Assembly: GCF_041435335.1 (NCBI RefSeq)
Contig: NZ_CP108430.1
Location: forward strand, 2,604,001 to 2,668,000
Source: Streptomyces sp. NBC_01283
GTDB taxonomy: Bacteria > Actinomycetota > Actinomycetes > Streptomycetales > Streptomycetaceae
Reading direction: 5' to 3'
Length of the DNA stretch: 64,000 bases
Under the pieces are notes generated by a model. The model was not told the DNA's origin. It saw nothing but the letters and a program-made list of their open reading frames with translations, and did no database searches. The position numbers and the translations under genes were made by a program. The first letter of the stretch is position 1. Each line of letters begins with the position of its first letter. Shown here piece by piece: positions 1-8,612 of this stretch.

Positions 1-1617
1 CGGCAGCTTCTGGTTCTGGTGGTCCACGTAGTCCGTGCCGCGCGGCACCTCGCCGGTGACGGCCGTCTCGACGCCGGGCAGTGTGCCGACGGTCGCGGGG
101 AGATGGTCGTGGCGGAGGTGGTCGAGCGAGGCCTCGGCCTTATCGGAGTACGTCGGGTGTGCGGTGTTCAGCTCCAGGGTGGTGGTCCTGCGGTCCTTCG
201 AGGCGCGCAGGATCGGCGCTCCGGAGGGGTGTGAGAACAGCGGGTCGGTCTGCGCCCTGCGGTCCAGCCGCGTGAGCGCCTCGCGTACGTCGGCGGCCTG
301 CGCCGCATCGGCCCGCACCACGACCAGGTGCCGGACGCGCTGCTCGGGGAAGACTTCGAGCAGCCTGTCGTACCCCTTCATGGCCTCGATGTCGCGCGAG
401 AAGCTGTCGCGGGCCGGGTTCTTGAGCTTCATGTCCAGGGCGGGCAGCGCGAGCCCCAGCATGACGAGGACCGAGAGGCACAGGGTGAGCGCGGGGTGCT
501 TGCGGGCGGGCGTGAGCAGGGCGCTCCAGGCGCGGCCCGGCTTCTTCTCGCCGTACGTCCGGACGGACTTGCCCTGGGCGAGGCGCTTGGCGGCGCGGCG
601 CTCGGTGCGCCGGCCGAGCTTGACCAGGAGGGCGGGCAGCACCGTCACGGAGCTGACCACGGCGACGGCGACCACCAGGATGGTGCCGGTGGCGAGGGAG
701 TCGAAGATGACGTCACGTGCCAGGAAGAGCGCGGTGGTGGAGACGATCACCGCGAGCCCGGAGACCACGATCGCGCGGCCCGCCGTCGCGGCGGCGGCCT
801 CGACCAGGGCCTCCGAGGTGAGGCGGCCGCCCGCGCGGGCCCGTTCCTCGCGCTCGCGCTTGAGGTAGAAGAGCGTGTAGTCGACCCCGACGGCCATGCC
901 GATGAGCAGGATCATGCTCATGCCGACGCCGGTGTCGGGCAGCAGGTGCGAGGCCAGCATCGCCAGGCCCATCGTCGCCATGATCGAGGTGACGGCGAGC
1001 AGCAGCGGTACGCCGACCATGACCACCGAGCCGAACACCAGGGCGAGTGTGATCAGCGTGACCGGCAGCGTGATCGCCTCGGAGAACTGCAGGTCCTCGT
1101 CGCGCTGGTCGTCGACGCCCTTGCTCACGGAGGCGTCGCCGGTCTCCTCGATCACCAGCCCCGGGTGCGCCTTCGCGGCCTCCTCGGTCTGCGCCTGGAG
1201 CGGCGGGACCGACTCCTGGTCCTCCTGCTCGGAGCCGTTCAGCTCCACCTGGACCCGCAGGACCCTGCCGTCGGCCGACGGCACCGGCGGCGCCACCGAT
1301 GCGACCTCGGGCAGCGACTTCATCCGGGCGGTGACGTCCTTGACGGCGGCAGCGGCGGCCTTCTTGTCGAGCGCCCCCGACTCGGCGCGGATCAGCACCT
1401 GTTCGGTGGGCCGCAGCTGGACACCGCCCTCGGTCGCCAGGGCCTCGGCACGGCCGGCCTCGCCGACGCGGAAGTCCTCCGAGGTCGCGCTGTTCATGCC
1501 GGCGGCGATGCCGCCTCCCAGGCAGAGCACCACGAACACCAGCCAGCCGACGATCGCCCGCCCTGGATGCAGCGCGCTCCATCTGGCCACGCGCACCGTG
1601 ACCGATCGCTTCCTCAT
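1..1617 (-). CDS. MMPL/RND-family membrane transporter (3' end outside window)
   Basis: Proton-driven MMPL-type exporter of the cytoplasmic membrane; the substrate cannot be read from sequence. About 539 residues are present and the C-terminal half lies beyond the window edge. Seen: a first membrane helix near residues 15-36 (GRAIVGWLVF...), a long extracytoplasmic loop, a cluster of hydrophobic helices around 165-340 that includes the MMPL signature GMAVGVDYTLF, then a basic linker and the first helix of the second repeat (ALTLCLSVLVMLGLALP). ATG 1617 follows a purine-rich GGTGGGG; an in-frame ATG at 1623 is an equally plausible start. It diverges from a small winged-helix regulator across a region with repeated TGACAG elements, so local repression is plausible. 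Confidence 0.9.
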   Translation of the reverse strand, partial: MRKRSVTVRVARWSALHPGRAIVGWLVFVVLCLGGGIAAGMNSATSEDFRVGEAGRAEALATEGGVQLRPTEQVLIRAESGALDKKAAAAAVKDVTARMKSLPEVASVAPPVPSADGRVLRVQVELNGSEQEDQESVPPLQAQTEEAAKAHPGLVIEETGDASVSKGVDDQRDEDLQFSEAITLPVTLITLALVFGSVVMVGVPLLLAVTSIMATMGLAMLASHLLPDTGVGMSMILLIGMAVGVDYTLFYLKREREERARAGGRLTSEALVEAAAATAGRAIVVSGLAVIVSTTALFLARDVIFDSLATGTILVVAVAVVSSVTVLPALLVKLGRRTERRAAKRLAQGKSVRTYGEKKPGRAWSALLTPARKHPALTLCLSVLVMLGLALPALDMKLKNPARDSFSRDIEAMKGYDRLLEVFPEQRVRHLVVVRADAAQAADVREALTRLDRRAQTDPLFSHPSGAPILRASKDRRTTTLELNTAHPTYSDKAEASLDHLRHDHLPATVGTLPGVETAVTGEVPRGTDYVDHQNQKLP

Positions 1618-1668
1618 GACCATCCCCACCCCTTCACGATCCCCAGTCCTTCATATGTAAGTCGAGAC

Positions 1669-1762
1669 TGACAGGTGAAGGAACGAACCGTCAACTGTCA
1701 TTCGAGGATGCGAGAAGGCGGATTGACAGTGGATCCCGTCATGCGTAAGCCTTGGCTGACAG
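1669..1762. promoter_or_regulatory. Candidate operator region with four TGACAG elements
   Basis: Between the divergent MMPL and regulator genes, TGACAG appears at 1669-1674, 1724-1730 (as TGACAGT) and 1757-1762, and inverted as ACTGTCA at 1694-1700. ACTGTCA and TGACAGT form a perfect 7-bp inverted repeat with a 23-bp spacer. CTGACAGGT recurs exactly at 1668 and 1756. Direct observation; binding by the adjacent regulator is inference. Confidence 0.45.
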
Positions 1763-1812
1763 GTTTCGGGACCAGCGGGAAGACCAGCTGGCAGACCACG
1801 AGAAGGCGGGCC

Positions 1813-2142
1813 ATGGACAGCGAAGAGCTGCTCGCCTTCCTCTCCGCCGTCGGCCACGCCCAGCGGATCAGGATCATCACCGAGCTCGCCCCGGGGCAGC
1901 TGTACGTCAGCGAACTGGCGCGGCGGCTCGGCGTCTCCCGCCCCCTGCTCTACATGCACCTCGAACGTCTGGAGAAGGCCGGTCTCGTCGTCGGCCGCCT
2001 GGAGCTCTCCGACGACGGCAAGGCGCTCAAGTACTTCGAACTGGCGCCGTTCGACGTGCGATTGAACGTGGACACGATCCTCGCGGCCGTCCGGCAGGAC
2101 GCGTCGGACGAGGACGGACAGCACTCACCTGAGGGGTCTTAA
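1813..2142 (+). CDS. ArsR-like winged-helix transcriptional regulator
   Basis: 109-residue DNA-binding protein. The core AVGHAQRIRIITEL followed by YVSELARRLGVSRPLLYMHL is a typical helix-turn-helix in an ArsR/MarR-like winged helix (about residues 10-75), then a wing (GRLELSDDGKALKYFEL). ATG 1813 is chosen because GAGAAGG lies just upstream and the family domain begins there; an in-frame GTG at 1675 would add 46 residues with no recognisable domain and would run through the TGACAG elements. The TAA stop overlaps the next ATG by one base (TAATG), so it is translationally coupled to the coiled-coil membrane protein. It lacks obvious metal-binding cysteines. Likely regulator of itself and the divergent MMPL exporter. 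Confidence 0.82.
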   Translation: MDSEELLAFLSAVGHAQRIRIITELAPGQLYVSELARRLGVSRPLLYMHLERLEKAGLVVGRLELSDDGKALKYFELAPFDVRLNVDTILAAVRQDASDEDGQHSPEGS

Positions 2143-2381
2143 TGGACGACGTGATCATCCCGGTCGCCTTCTTCCTGATACTCGCCGGCGCGATCGTGGC
2201 CGTCGCCTACTTCCAGACGCAGCGCAACCGCGAGCGCGACCGGCAGTACGCCGAGGCGATGGAGCAGTACCGCGAGGTCGTCGAACGCGCCAGGTCCGAG
2301 CAGGAGGCGGCGCGCCTGCAGCTCGTCGAGATGGGCTACCGGCTCAAGTCCGTCGAGAGCCTGCTGCGCAGCGTGGACTGA
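2142..2381 (+). CDS. Small membrane-anchored coiled-coil protein
   Basis: 79 residues: an N-terminal membrane helix (about 5-24, IIPVAFFLILAGAIVAVAYF) followed by a charged, heptad-like helix rich in E, R, Q and A up to the C-terminus. Its start overlaps the stop of the winged-helix gene by one base, so the two are made together. No enzymatic motif. It resembles the small conserved partner encoded beside this regulator type; a role in membrane sequestration of the regulator is possible but unproven. Confidence 0.75.
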   Translation: MDDVIIPVAFFLILAGAIVAVAYFQTQRNRERDRQYAEAMEQYREVVERARSEQEAARLQLVEMGYRLKSVESLLRSVD

Positions 2382-2520
2382 GAATGCGGCGAGGACCGAG
2401 CACCGACAGGTGCACGGGGGTGCCATCGGCGGACCGTGCGTGTGTAGCTTGGGCGTCGGTCTGAGACGCTTTTACCGTTCAGCCTGAGCAAAAAGTATTG
2501 ACACAGCCGGAAGGACGGGC

Positions 2521-3189
2521 GTGCACATCGTCATCATGGGCTGCGGGAGAGTCGGATCGGCTCTCGCGCAAACCCTGGAACAACAGGGGCACACGGTCGC
2601 CGTGATCGACCAGGACCCCACCGCCTTCCGCCGTCTGGGCTCCGGCTTCGGCGGCCGTCGCGTCACCGGCATCGGCTTCGACCAGGACACCCTGCGCGAG
2701 GCCGGCATCGAGGAGGCGGGCGCCTTCGCCGCGGTCAGCAGCGGCGACAACTCGAACATCATCGCCGCCCGCGTGGCCCGCGAGATGTTCGGCATCGAGA
2801 ACGTCGCCGCGCGCATCTACGACCCGCGCCGCGCCGAGGTCTACCAGCGCCTGGGCATCCCCACCGTCGCCACGGTCCGCTGGACCGCCGACCAGATGCT
2901 GCGCAGGCTGCTGCCCTCCGGGGCCGAACCGCTGTGGCGCGACCCCACCGGCGGCGTGCAGCTCGCCGAGGTGCACGCGTCCGCGTCCTGGATCGGCCAC
3001 AAGATCAGTGAGCTCCAGGAGGAGACCGGCGTACGCGTGGCCTTCCTCACCCGGCTGGGCGAGGCGGTCCTGCCGACCTCGCAGACGGTGCTCCAGGAGG
3101 GTGACCTGGTGCACGTGATGATGCGCACCGACGAGGTCGAGAAGGTCGAAGCGGCGTTCGCCGAAGGCCCCGAGGAAGGCGGTCAGTGA
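2521..3189 (+). CDS. ceoB: TrkA-type potassium uptake regulator, first copy
   Basis: 222-residue cytosolic RCK protein that gates a Trk/Ktr-type potassium channel in response to nucleotide binding. The N-terminus MHIVIMGCGRVGSALA gives the Rossmann GxGxxG (residues 7-12), with the acidic end of strand 2 at AVID; the RCK_N domain spans about 1-120 and RCK_C about 140-215. GTG start preceded by GGAAGGA. Stop overlaps the second copy (TGATG). Two consecutive single-domain copies match the M. tuberculosis ceoB/ceoC pair. RCK_C domains of related proteins bind c-di-AMP. No Trk membrane subunit lies in the window. Confidence 0.9.
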   Translation: MHIVIMGCGRVGSALAQTLEQQGHTVAVIDQDPTAFRRLGSGFGGRRVTGIGFDQDTLREAGIEEAGAFAAVSSGDNSNIIAARVAREMFGIENVAARIYDPRRAEVYQRLGIPTVATVRWTADQMLRRLLPSGAEPLWRDPTGGVQLAEVHASASWIGHKISELQEETGVRVAFLTRLGEAVLPTSQTVLQEGDLVHVMMRTDEVEKVEAAFAEGPEEGGQ

Positions 3190-3866
3190 TGAGGGTCGCC
3201 ATTGCCGGAGCAGGCGCGGTGGGACGTTCCATCGCCGGTGAGCTCCTGGAGAACGGGCACGAGATCCTGCTCATCGACAAGGCGCCGACCGCCATCTCGG
3301 TCGAGCGCGTCCCGCAGGCGGAGTGGCTGCTCGCCGACGCCTGTGAGATCACCTCGCTCGACGAGGCGGCGCTCCAGCGCTGCAACGTGGTGATCGCCGC
3401 GACCGGCGACGACAAGGTCAACCTCGTCGTCTCGCTGCTCGCCAAGACCGAGTACGGCGTCCCGCGGGTCGTGGCCCGCGTGAACAACCCCAAGAACGAA
3501 TGGCTCTTCAACGAGTCCTGGGGCGTCGACGTCGCCGTCTCGACCCCGCGCCTGATGTCCGCGCTCGTCGAGGAGGCGGTGAGCGTCGGCGATCTCGTAC
3601 GCCTGCTGCGCTTCAGCCACGGCGACGCGAACCTCGTCGAGCTGACGCTGCCGCCCGAGTCGGCGCTCGCCGGCACGACGGTCGGCGACGTGCAGTGGCC
3701 CGAGGACACCTCACTGGTCACGATCATCCGCGGCACGCGCGTCCTGGCGCCCACCCCGGACGATTCCCTGGAGGCGGGCGACGAGCTCCTCTTCGTGGCC
3801 GCCCAGGCCCGCGAGGAGCAGCTGGAGGACCTCCTGTCGGTACGCCGGGAGGACGCGGCGAGCTAG
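3189..3866 (+). CDS. ceoC: TrkA-type potassium uptake regulator, second copy
   Basis: 225-residue RCK protein. Rossmann motif MRVAIAGAGAVGRSI at the N-terminus, acidic strand-2 end (ILLIDK), and a C-terminal RCK_C domain (about 135-215, LTLPPESALAGTTVGDVQWPEDTS...). Translation is coupled to the first copy: ATG 3189 shares its A with the upstream TGA. A GTG three bases earlier would also fit. The pair probably forms a hetero-octameric gating ring on a Trk/Ktr membrane subunit encoded elsewhere. Followed by a strong bidirectional hairpin. Confidence 0.9.
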   Translation: MRVAIAGAGAVGRSIAGELLENGHEILLIDKAPTAISVERVPQAEWLLADACEITSLDEAALQRCNVVIAATGDDKVNLVVSLLAKTEYGVPRVVARVNNPKNEWLFNESWGVDVAVSTPRLMSALVEEAVSVGDLVRLLRFSHGDANLVELTLPPESALAGTTVGDVQWPEDTSLVTIIRGTRVLAPTPDDSLEAGDELLFVAAQAREEQLEDLLSVRREDAAS

Positions 3867-3884
3867 CTCCGCGCTTCTACGCGG

Positions 3885-3920
3885 ATGGGGGGCGCCCGGT
3901 GTCTACCGGGCGCCCCCCAT
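3885..3920. terminator. Bidirectional hairpin terminator
   Basis: Perfect 16-bp stem, ATGGGGGGCGCCCGGT and its complement, with a 4-base GTCT loop. It lies between the convergent ceoC (+) and DUF3159 (-) genes and probably stops both. Confidence 0.85.
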
Positions 3921-3950
3921 CTCGTACATCTGCTGCTCACATCTGCTCTC

Positions 3951-4679
3951 TCAGACCTCGCGGCGCTCCGCCTCGCGCTCCTTCTCCGCCTTCTCCGCTG
4001 CTTCCATCTCGGCGAAGACGTCGATCGGCGCGGGCGCCTTCGCGAGGAAGACCCAGGTCAGCCAGACGGCGAGCAGGAAGGGCGGGATCTTCAGGGCGAT
4101 CAGGACCCAGCCGAACTGGGTGGTGTCCGCCCACCAGTAGAGCGGGAAAAGGATCGCGCACTTGGCGAGCAGGATCAGACCCCAGGCCCAACTGGCCTTC
4201 GTGTACGCCTTCTTGCGGCCCGGGTTGCGGGTCCGCCAGGAGAGGTTCTCCTTGAAGACCGGGCCGAGGATCAGGCCGATCAGCGGGACGCCCGCGATGG
4301 CCGTGACGATGTAGGCGAGGGCGAGGCCCAGGGTGTAGAGCATGCCCGGCAGATAGAAGTCCTTGGCGTTGCCGGTCATCATCGCGAAGACCACGCCGAA
4401 GGCGACACCGAAGACGCCGCTGAAGGCGTGCTTGACGGTGTCCTTCGTGATCAGACGGACCGCCACGAGAACCAGGGACACCGCGAGGGCCGCGATGGCC
4501 GACATGTGCAGGTCCTTGTTGATCGTGAAGATCGTCACGAAGAGGAGGCCCGGGACGACGGTCTCCACCATGCCCCGCAAGCCGCCGAAGGCCTCGAAGA
4601 GCGCGGCCTCGGTCACGGCCCTGGAATCAGCTTCCTGATCCGTGCTTCCTTGGTCCGCAGGCTTGTCGAGGGACGTCAC
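3951..4679 (-). CDS. DUF3159 integral membrane protein
   Basis: 242 residues with five to six predicted helices, e.g. VPGLLFVTIFTI, IAALAVSLVLVAVRLI, LYTLGLALAYIVTAIAGVPLIGLIL and WVLIALKIPPFLLAVWLTWVF, and a charged C-terminal tail rich in E, K and R. Matches the actinobacterial DUF3159 family (M. tuberculosis Rv2693c type, from memory). GTG start three bases after the stop of the OB-fold gene, so one transcript. Conserved position next to TrkA genes suggests, but does not show, a link to ion homeostasis. Function unknown. Confidence 0.85.
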   Translation of the reverse strand: MTSLDKPADQGSTDQEADSRAVTEAALFEAFGGLRGMVETVVPGLLFVTIFTINKDLHMSAIAALAVSLVLVAVRLITKDTVKHAFSGVFGVAFGVVFAMMTGNAKDFYLPGMLYTLGLALAYIVTAIAGVPLIGLILGPVFKENLSWRTRNPGRKKAYTKASWAWGLILLAKCAILFPLYWWADTTQFGWVLIALKIPPFLLAVWLTWVFLAKAPAPIDVFAEMEAAEKAEKEREAERREV

Positions 4680-4682
4680 CGG

Positions 4683-5081
4683 CTACTCCCGTCCGAGGGG
4701 TCTGAGTTCGTATTTCGGGTTGAAGAGCACCCGGCGGCCCCGGCTCATCGAGACCCGGCCGGACGCGATCAGCCTGCGCCCCGGCTCTATCCCCACGATG
4801 GAGCGCCTGCCGAGCCACACCACGTCCAGAGCCGCGGAACCGTCGAACAGCTCCGCCTCCAGGGCGGGGACGCCGGCGCGTGGTCGCAGGGTGACCGTGC
4901 GCAAGGTACCAGTAACCGTGACTATCTGGCGGTCGTGGCAGTCTCCGATGCGGGTGCATCCAGCCGTCGCGGCATCCTCGCGCAGCTCCTCCGACTCCAG
5001 ATCCTCCTGGGAGGAGGACAGCCGGTCGAGCATGCGCCGGAAACGGCCTGCCGGCTTCTCGGAACCAGGAACAGCACTCAT
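4683..5081 (-). CDS. OB-fold nucleic-acid-binding domain protein
   Basis: 132 residues. After a charged N-terminus (RFRRMLDRLSSS...) comes an OB-fold-like strand pattern: QIVTVTGTLRTVTL, LEAELFDGSAALDVVWLGR, SIVGIEPGRRLIASGRV, and RRVLFNPKYEL. This resembles the small OB domain of RecG/aminoacyl-tRNA-type anticodon-binding folds. Encoded immediately upstream of DUF3159 and downstream of kdpE on the same strand. Equivalent to the conserved hypothetical beside DUF3159 in mycobacteria. Actual ligand unknown. Confidence 0.82.
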   Translation of the reverse strand: MSAVPGSEKPAGRFRRMLDRLSSSQEDLESEELREDAATAGCTRIGDCHDRQIVTVTGTLRTVTLRPRAGVPALEAELFDGSAALDVVWLGRRSIVGIEPGRRLIASGRVSMSRGRRVLFNPKYELRPLGRE

Positions 5082-5170
5082 ACAGGAAGCGTACCGGGGG
5101 TCGCCGACAGCGCCGCAATGGGTGCGCTCATCTGTGCTTATGCCCGCTCAGCACGGCCTTGACCCTTGAC

Positions 5171-5902
5171 TCATCGTTCGAACCTGTAACCCATTCCCGG
5201 CTCGGTGATGAAGTGCCGCGGATGCGCGGGGTCCGCCTCCAGCTTGCGGCGCAGCTGCGCCATGTAGACGCGCAGGTAGTTCGTCTCCGTACCGTACGAA
5301 GGGCCCCACACCTCCTGGAGCAGCTGCTTCTGGCTGACCAGGCGCCCGGTGTTGCGCACCAGGACTTCGAGGAGGTGCCACTCGGTGGGCGTCAGGCGTA
5401 CGTCCCGCCCGTCGCGGTGCACCTTCTTGGCGGCCAGGTCGACCGTGAAGTCCTCGGTGTCCACCAGCACGTCGTCCTCGCCCGCTCCGGTGGGCTCCGC
5501 CCTGCGGATGGAGGCCCGCAGCCGGGCCAGGAGCTCGTCCATGCCGAAGGGCTTGGTGACGTAGTCGTCGGCGCCCGCGTCGAGCGCCTCGACCTTCTCG
5601 TCCGAGCTGTGCCGCGCGGAGAGCACCAGGATCGGGACGCGGGTCCAGCCGCGCAGGCCCTTGATGACCTCGACCCCGTCCATGTCGGGCAGACCGAGGT
5701 CGAGCACGATCACGTCGGGGTGGCGAGCGGCGGCGAGCTGGAGCGCGGTGGCTCCGTCCGGGGCCGCGTCCACGTCGTACTTGCGCGCCTTCAGGTTGAT
5801 CACGAGGGCGCGTACGATCTGCGGCTCGTCGTCGACCACGAGCACCCGGGTCATCCGTACCTGCCTTTCGGGCTTCTGGGTCTTGTCGGTGGTGGCGGTC
5901 AT
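5171..5902 (-). CDS. kdpE: KdpE response regulator
   Basis: 243-residue OmpR-family regulator paired with KdpD. Receiver domain with the acidic pair VVDDE, phospho-acceptor Asp in VIVLDLGLPDMDG and conserved Lys in VTKPFG; C-terminal winged helix with LTPTEWHLLEVLVRN and GMGYRFER. The annotated start overlaps the kdpD stop (ATGA). An internal ATG at 5854 with a good AAGGCAGG upstream would give a 227-aa protein starting MTRVLVVDDE, nearer the usual length, and is a serious alternative. Expected to activate the kdpFABC operon, whose upstream region carries two phased direct repeats. Confidence 0.92.
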   Translation of the reverse strand: MTATTDKTQKPERQVRMTRVLVVDDEPQIVRALVINLKARKYDVDAAPDGATALQLAAARHPDVIVLDLGLPDMDGVEVIKGLRGWTRVPILVLSARHSSDEKVEALDAGADDYVTKPFGMDELLARLRASIRRAEPTGAGEDDVLVDTEDFTVDLAAKKVHRDGRDVRLTPTEWHLLEVLVRNTGRLVSQKQLLQEVWGPSYGTETNYLRVYMAQLRRKLEADPAHPRHFITEPGMGYRFER

Positions 5903-8445
5903 GAGGTCATGTGCGCGGAGAGGTCCGGCAGGGCCTGTGGTCCGCCCGCAGCCGCCCGCAGCGTGAGGACCATGGTGAGTCCCCCTCCGGGGGTGTCCTC
6001 GGCCTCCAGCGTGCCTCCCATGGACTCGACGAAGCCGCGTGCGACCGCTAGGCCCAGGCCGACGCCCGCGCCGCGCGGAGCGTCACCGTAGCGCTGGAAC
6101 GGCTCGAAGATGCGGTCCTTGGCGGCATCCGGGACGCCGGGGCCGCGGTCCACGACGCGCAGCTCGACGCGGTCGCCGAGCGTGCTCGCGGAGACCAGGA
6201 CCGGCTCGGCGTCGAGGCTGTACTTGACCGCGTTCTCGACGATGTTGGCGACGGCGCGCTCCAGGAGGCCCTTGTCGACGGAGACCATGGGCAGCGTCTC
6301 GGGGATGTCGAGGTCCGCGCTGCCGTCGGGGACACCGCCGAGCGCCATCGGGACGACCTCGTCGAGGTCGATCGCGCGGATCAGCGGGGTGACGGTGCCG
6401 GTCTGCAGGCGGGACATGTCCAGGAGGTTGCCGACCAGGTGGTCCAGGCGGTCGGCGCCGTCCTCGATGCCTTCGAGGAGCTCGGCCTGGTCCTCCTCGG
6501 ACCAGGACACGTCGTCGGAGCGCAGGGACGAGACGGCGGCCTTGATGCCGGCCAGGGGCGTCCGCAAGTCATGGCTGACGGCGGCGAGCAGCGCCGTGCG
6601 GATGCGGTTGCCCTCGGCGAGGGTGCGGGCCTGGTCCGCCTCGGACTTCAGGCGCTGGCGGTCCAGGACGACGGCGGCCTGCGCGGCGAACGCGGCGAGC
6701 ACCCGGCGGTCCTCGGCGGGCAGCACCCGGCCGGACAGGGCGAGCGCCATGTGGTCGCCCACCGGCATGTCCACGTCGGCGTCCTCGGGGCGGTCGAGCA
6801 TGCGGCCCTCACCGACCCGGCCCGCGCAGGTCCAGGGGGCGACGTCGCTCGCGCGCTCCAGGAGGGCCACCGAGTCCATGCTGAAGGTCTCGCGTACGCG
6901 TTCGAGCAGGGCGTCCAGCGAGGTCTCGCCGCGCAGCACGCTGCCCGCGAGGAAGGAGAGTATCTCCGACTCCGCACGGAGCCTGGCTGCCTGGTGGGTG
7001 CGGCGGGCGGCGAGGTCCACGACGGAGGCCACGGAGATCGCGACGCCCACGAAGACGATGATCGCGACGATGTTCTTGGAGTCGGAGATCGTCCACAGGT
7101 GCAGCGGCGGCGTGAAGTAGTAGTTCAGGAGCAGCGAGCCGAACGCCGCCGACGCCAGGGCCGGCAGGAGCCCGCCCAGCAGTGCGGCGGCGACCGTGAG
7201 CGTCAGGAACAGCAGCATGTCGTTGGCGAGACCCAGGTTCGCGTCCACATGGGTCAGGAGCAGCGTCAGGAGCGCCGGGCCGCCCACGCCCACCAGCCAG
7301 CCCCAGATGCTGCGGGAGCGCCCCAGCCGGGCCCCGCGCGCCACGGGCAGGCCGCGCCCCTTGGCGACCTCGCCGTGCGTGACGATGTGGACGTCCAGGT
7401 CGGGGCCCGAGTCGCGGGCCACCGTGGCGCCGACACCGGGCCCGAAGATGTACTGCCAGGTCTTGCGGCGCGAGGAGCCGAGGACGATCTGGGTGGCGTT
7501 CACGCCGCGGGCGAAGTCGAGGAGCGCGGCCGGTATGTCGTCGCCGATGACGTGGTGGAAGGTGCCGCCCAGGTCCTCGACGAGCGTGCGCTGGACCGCG
7601 AGCTCCTTGGGCGATGCCGCGGTGAGGCCGTCGCTGCGGGCGATGTAGACGGCGAGGATCTCGCTGCCCGAGCCCTTGGCGGCCATCCGGGAGGCGCGGC
7701 GGATCAGCGTGCGGCCCTCGGGGCCGCCGGTGAGGCCGACGGCGATGCGCTCGCGGGCCTGCCAGGTGGAGCGGATGCCGTGCTCTCCGCGGTACTGCTG
7801 GAGGTACTCGTCGACCCGGTCGGCGACCCAGAGCAGCGCGAGCTCGCGCAGGGCGGTGAGGTTGCCGGGCCGGAAGTAGTTGGACAGGGCCGCGTCGACC
7901 CGGTCGGGCTTGTAGATGTTGCCGTGCGCCATGCGGCGGCGCAGCGCCTGGGGCGACATGTCGACCAGCTCGATCTGGTCCGCGCGCCGCACCACCTCGT
8001 CCGGCACGGTCTCGCGCTGGCGTACGCCGGTGATCGACTCGACGACGTCGCCGAGGGACTCCAGGTGCTGGATGTTCACGGTCGAGACGACGTCGATGCC
8101 CGCCGCGAGGAGTTCCTCGACGTCCTGCCAGCGCTTGGCGTTGCGGGAGCCGGGGACGTTCGTGTGCGCCAGTTCGTCCACGAGGGCGACGGCGGGGGCG
8201 CGCTCCAGGACGGCGTCGACGTCCATCTCGGTGAAGAGGGTGCCGCGGTAGTCCAGGTCCTTGCGGGGCACCTGCTCCAGGCCGTGCAGCATCACCTCGG
8301 TACGTGGCCTGCCGTGGTGCTCCACGAAGGCCACGACGCAGTCGGTGCCGCGCTCGATGCGGCGGTGCGCCTCGGACAGCATGGCGTACGTCTTGCCGAC
8401 GCCCGGTGCCGAACCGAGGTATATCCGAAGCTTGCCGCGTGCCAT
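5899..8445 (-). CDS. kdpD: KdpD sensor histidine kinase
   Basis: 848-residue membrane sensor of low K+/turgor. In order: KdpD N-terminal domain with Walker A (GSAPGVGKTYAML, near residues 9-21), a universal-stress-like domain, four clustered membrane helices (e.g. ALLTLLLTHVDANLG..., MLLFLTLTVAAALLGGLLPAL) as in DUF4118, a GAF-like region, the H-box SHDLRTPLAGIK, and an ATPase domain (NIVENAVKYS, DRGPGVP). Start set at MARGKL 8445, where the conserved domain begins; upstream in-frame codons add only unsupported sequence. The USP region of KdpD binds c-di-AMP in some bacteria. Overlaps kdpE by four bases. Separated from kdpC by a secreted lyase gene. Confidence 0.95.
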   Translation of the reverse strand: MARGKLRIYLGSAPGVGKTYAMLSEAHRRIERGTDCVVAFVEHHGRPRTEVMLHGLEQVPRKDLDYRGTLFTEMDVDAVLERAPAVALVDELAHTNVPGSRNAKRWQDVEELLAAGIDVVSTVNIQHLESLGDVVESITGVRQRETVPDEVVRRADQIELVDMSPQALRRRMAHGNIYKPDRVDAALSNYFRPGNLTALRELALLWVADRVDEYLQQYRGEHGIRSTWQARERIAVGLTGGPEGRTLIRRASRMAAKGSGSEILAVYIARSDGLTAASPKELAVQRTLVEDLGGTFHHVIGDDIPAALLDFARGVNATQIVLGSSRRKTWQYIFGPGVGATVARDSGPDLDVHIVTHGEVAKGRGLPVARGARLGRSRSIWGWLVGVGGPALLTLLLTHVDANLGLANDMLLFLTLTVAAALLGGLLPALASAAFGSLLLNYYFTPPLHLWTISDSKNIVAIIVFVGVAISVASVVDLAARRTHQAARLRAESEILSFLAGSVLRGETSLDALLERVRETFSMDSVALLERASDVAPWTCAGRVGEGRMLDRPEDADVDMPVGDHMALALSGRVLPAEDRRVLAAFAAQAAVVLDRQRLKSEADQARTLAEGNRIRTALLAAVSHDLRTPLAGIKAAVSSLRSDDVSWSEEDQAELLEGIEDGADRLDHLVGNLLDMSRLQTGTVTPLIRAIDLDEVVPMALGGVPDGSADLDIPETLPMVSVDKGLLERAVANIVENAVKYSLDAEPVLVSASTLGDRVELRVVDRGPGVPDAAKDRIFEPFQRYGDAPRGAGVGLGLAVARGFVESMGGTLEAEDTPGGGLTMVLTLRAAAGGPQALPDLSAHMTS

Positions 8446-8565
8446 GGCCCCATTGTCTTCCCGAATCCGCTCTGTACGCAGTGTCGACCTTACGGCCAGC
8501 AATTCCGACAAAACGGACCAGGGGGCATCCGGGTGCGCTCCTTGACACAACCCTGATGGGGCAGA

Positions 8566-8600
8566 GGCCGGGCGCCGGTATCGTCACCGGGCGCCCGGCC
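8566..8600 (-). terminator. Hairpin terminator of the lyase gene
   Basis: GGCCGGGCGCCGGT pairs with ACCGGGCGCCCGGCC (one bulged base) around a short ATCGTC loop, just past the stop of the alginate-lyase-like gene and upstream of kdpD. It would uncouple kdpDE transcription from upstream genes. Confidence 0.75.
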
Positions 8601-8612
8601 GAAAGGTGTGGA

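Noticed and set aside
328..1671. Long open frame antisense to the MMPL transporter
   Set aside because: High GC keeps antisense frames open; composition is His/Arg/Asp-rich with no domain, while the minus strand gives a clear MMPL protein.
8446..8550. N-terminal extension of KdpD by 35 residues
   Set aside because: The extra residues match nothing in KdpD; the conserved domain begins at the ATG at 8445.
6439..8556. 705-codon open frame antisense to kdpD
   Set aside because: No fold or ribosome site; kdpD on the other strand has every expected motif.
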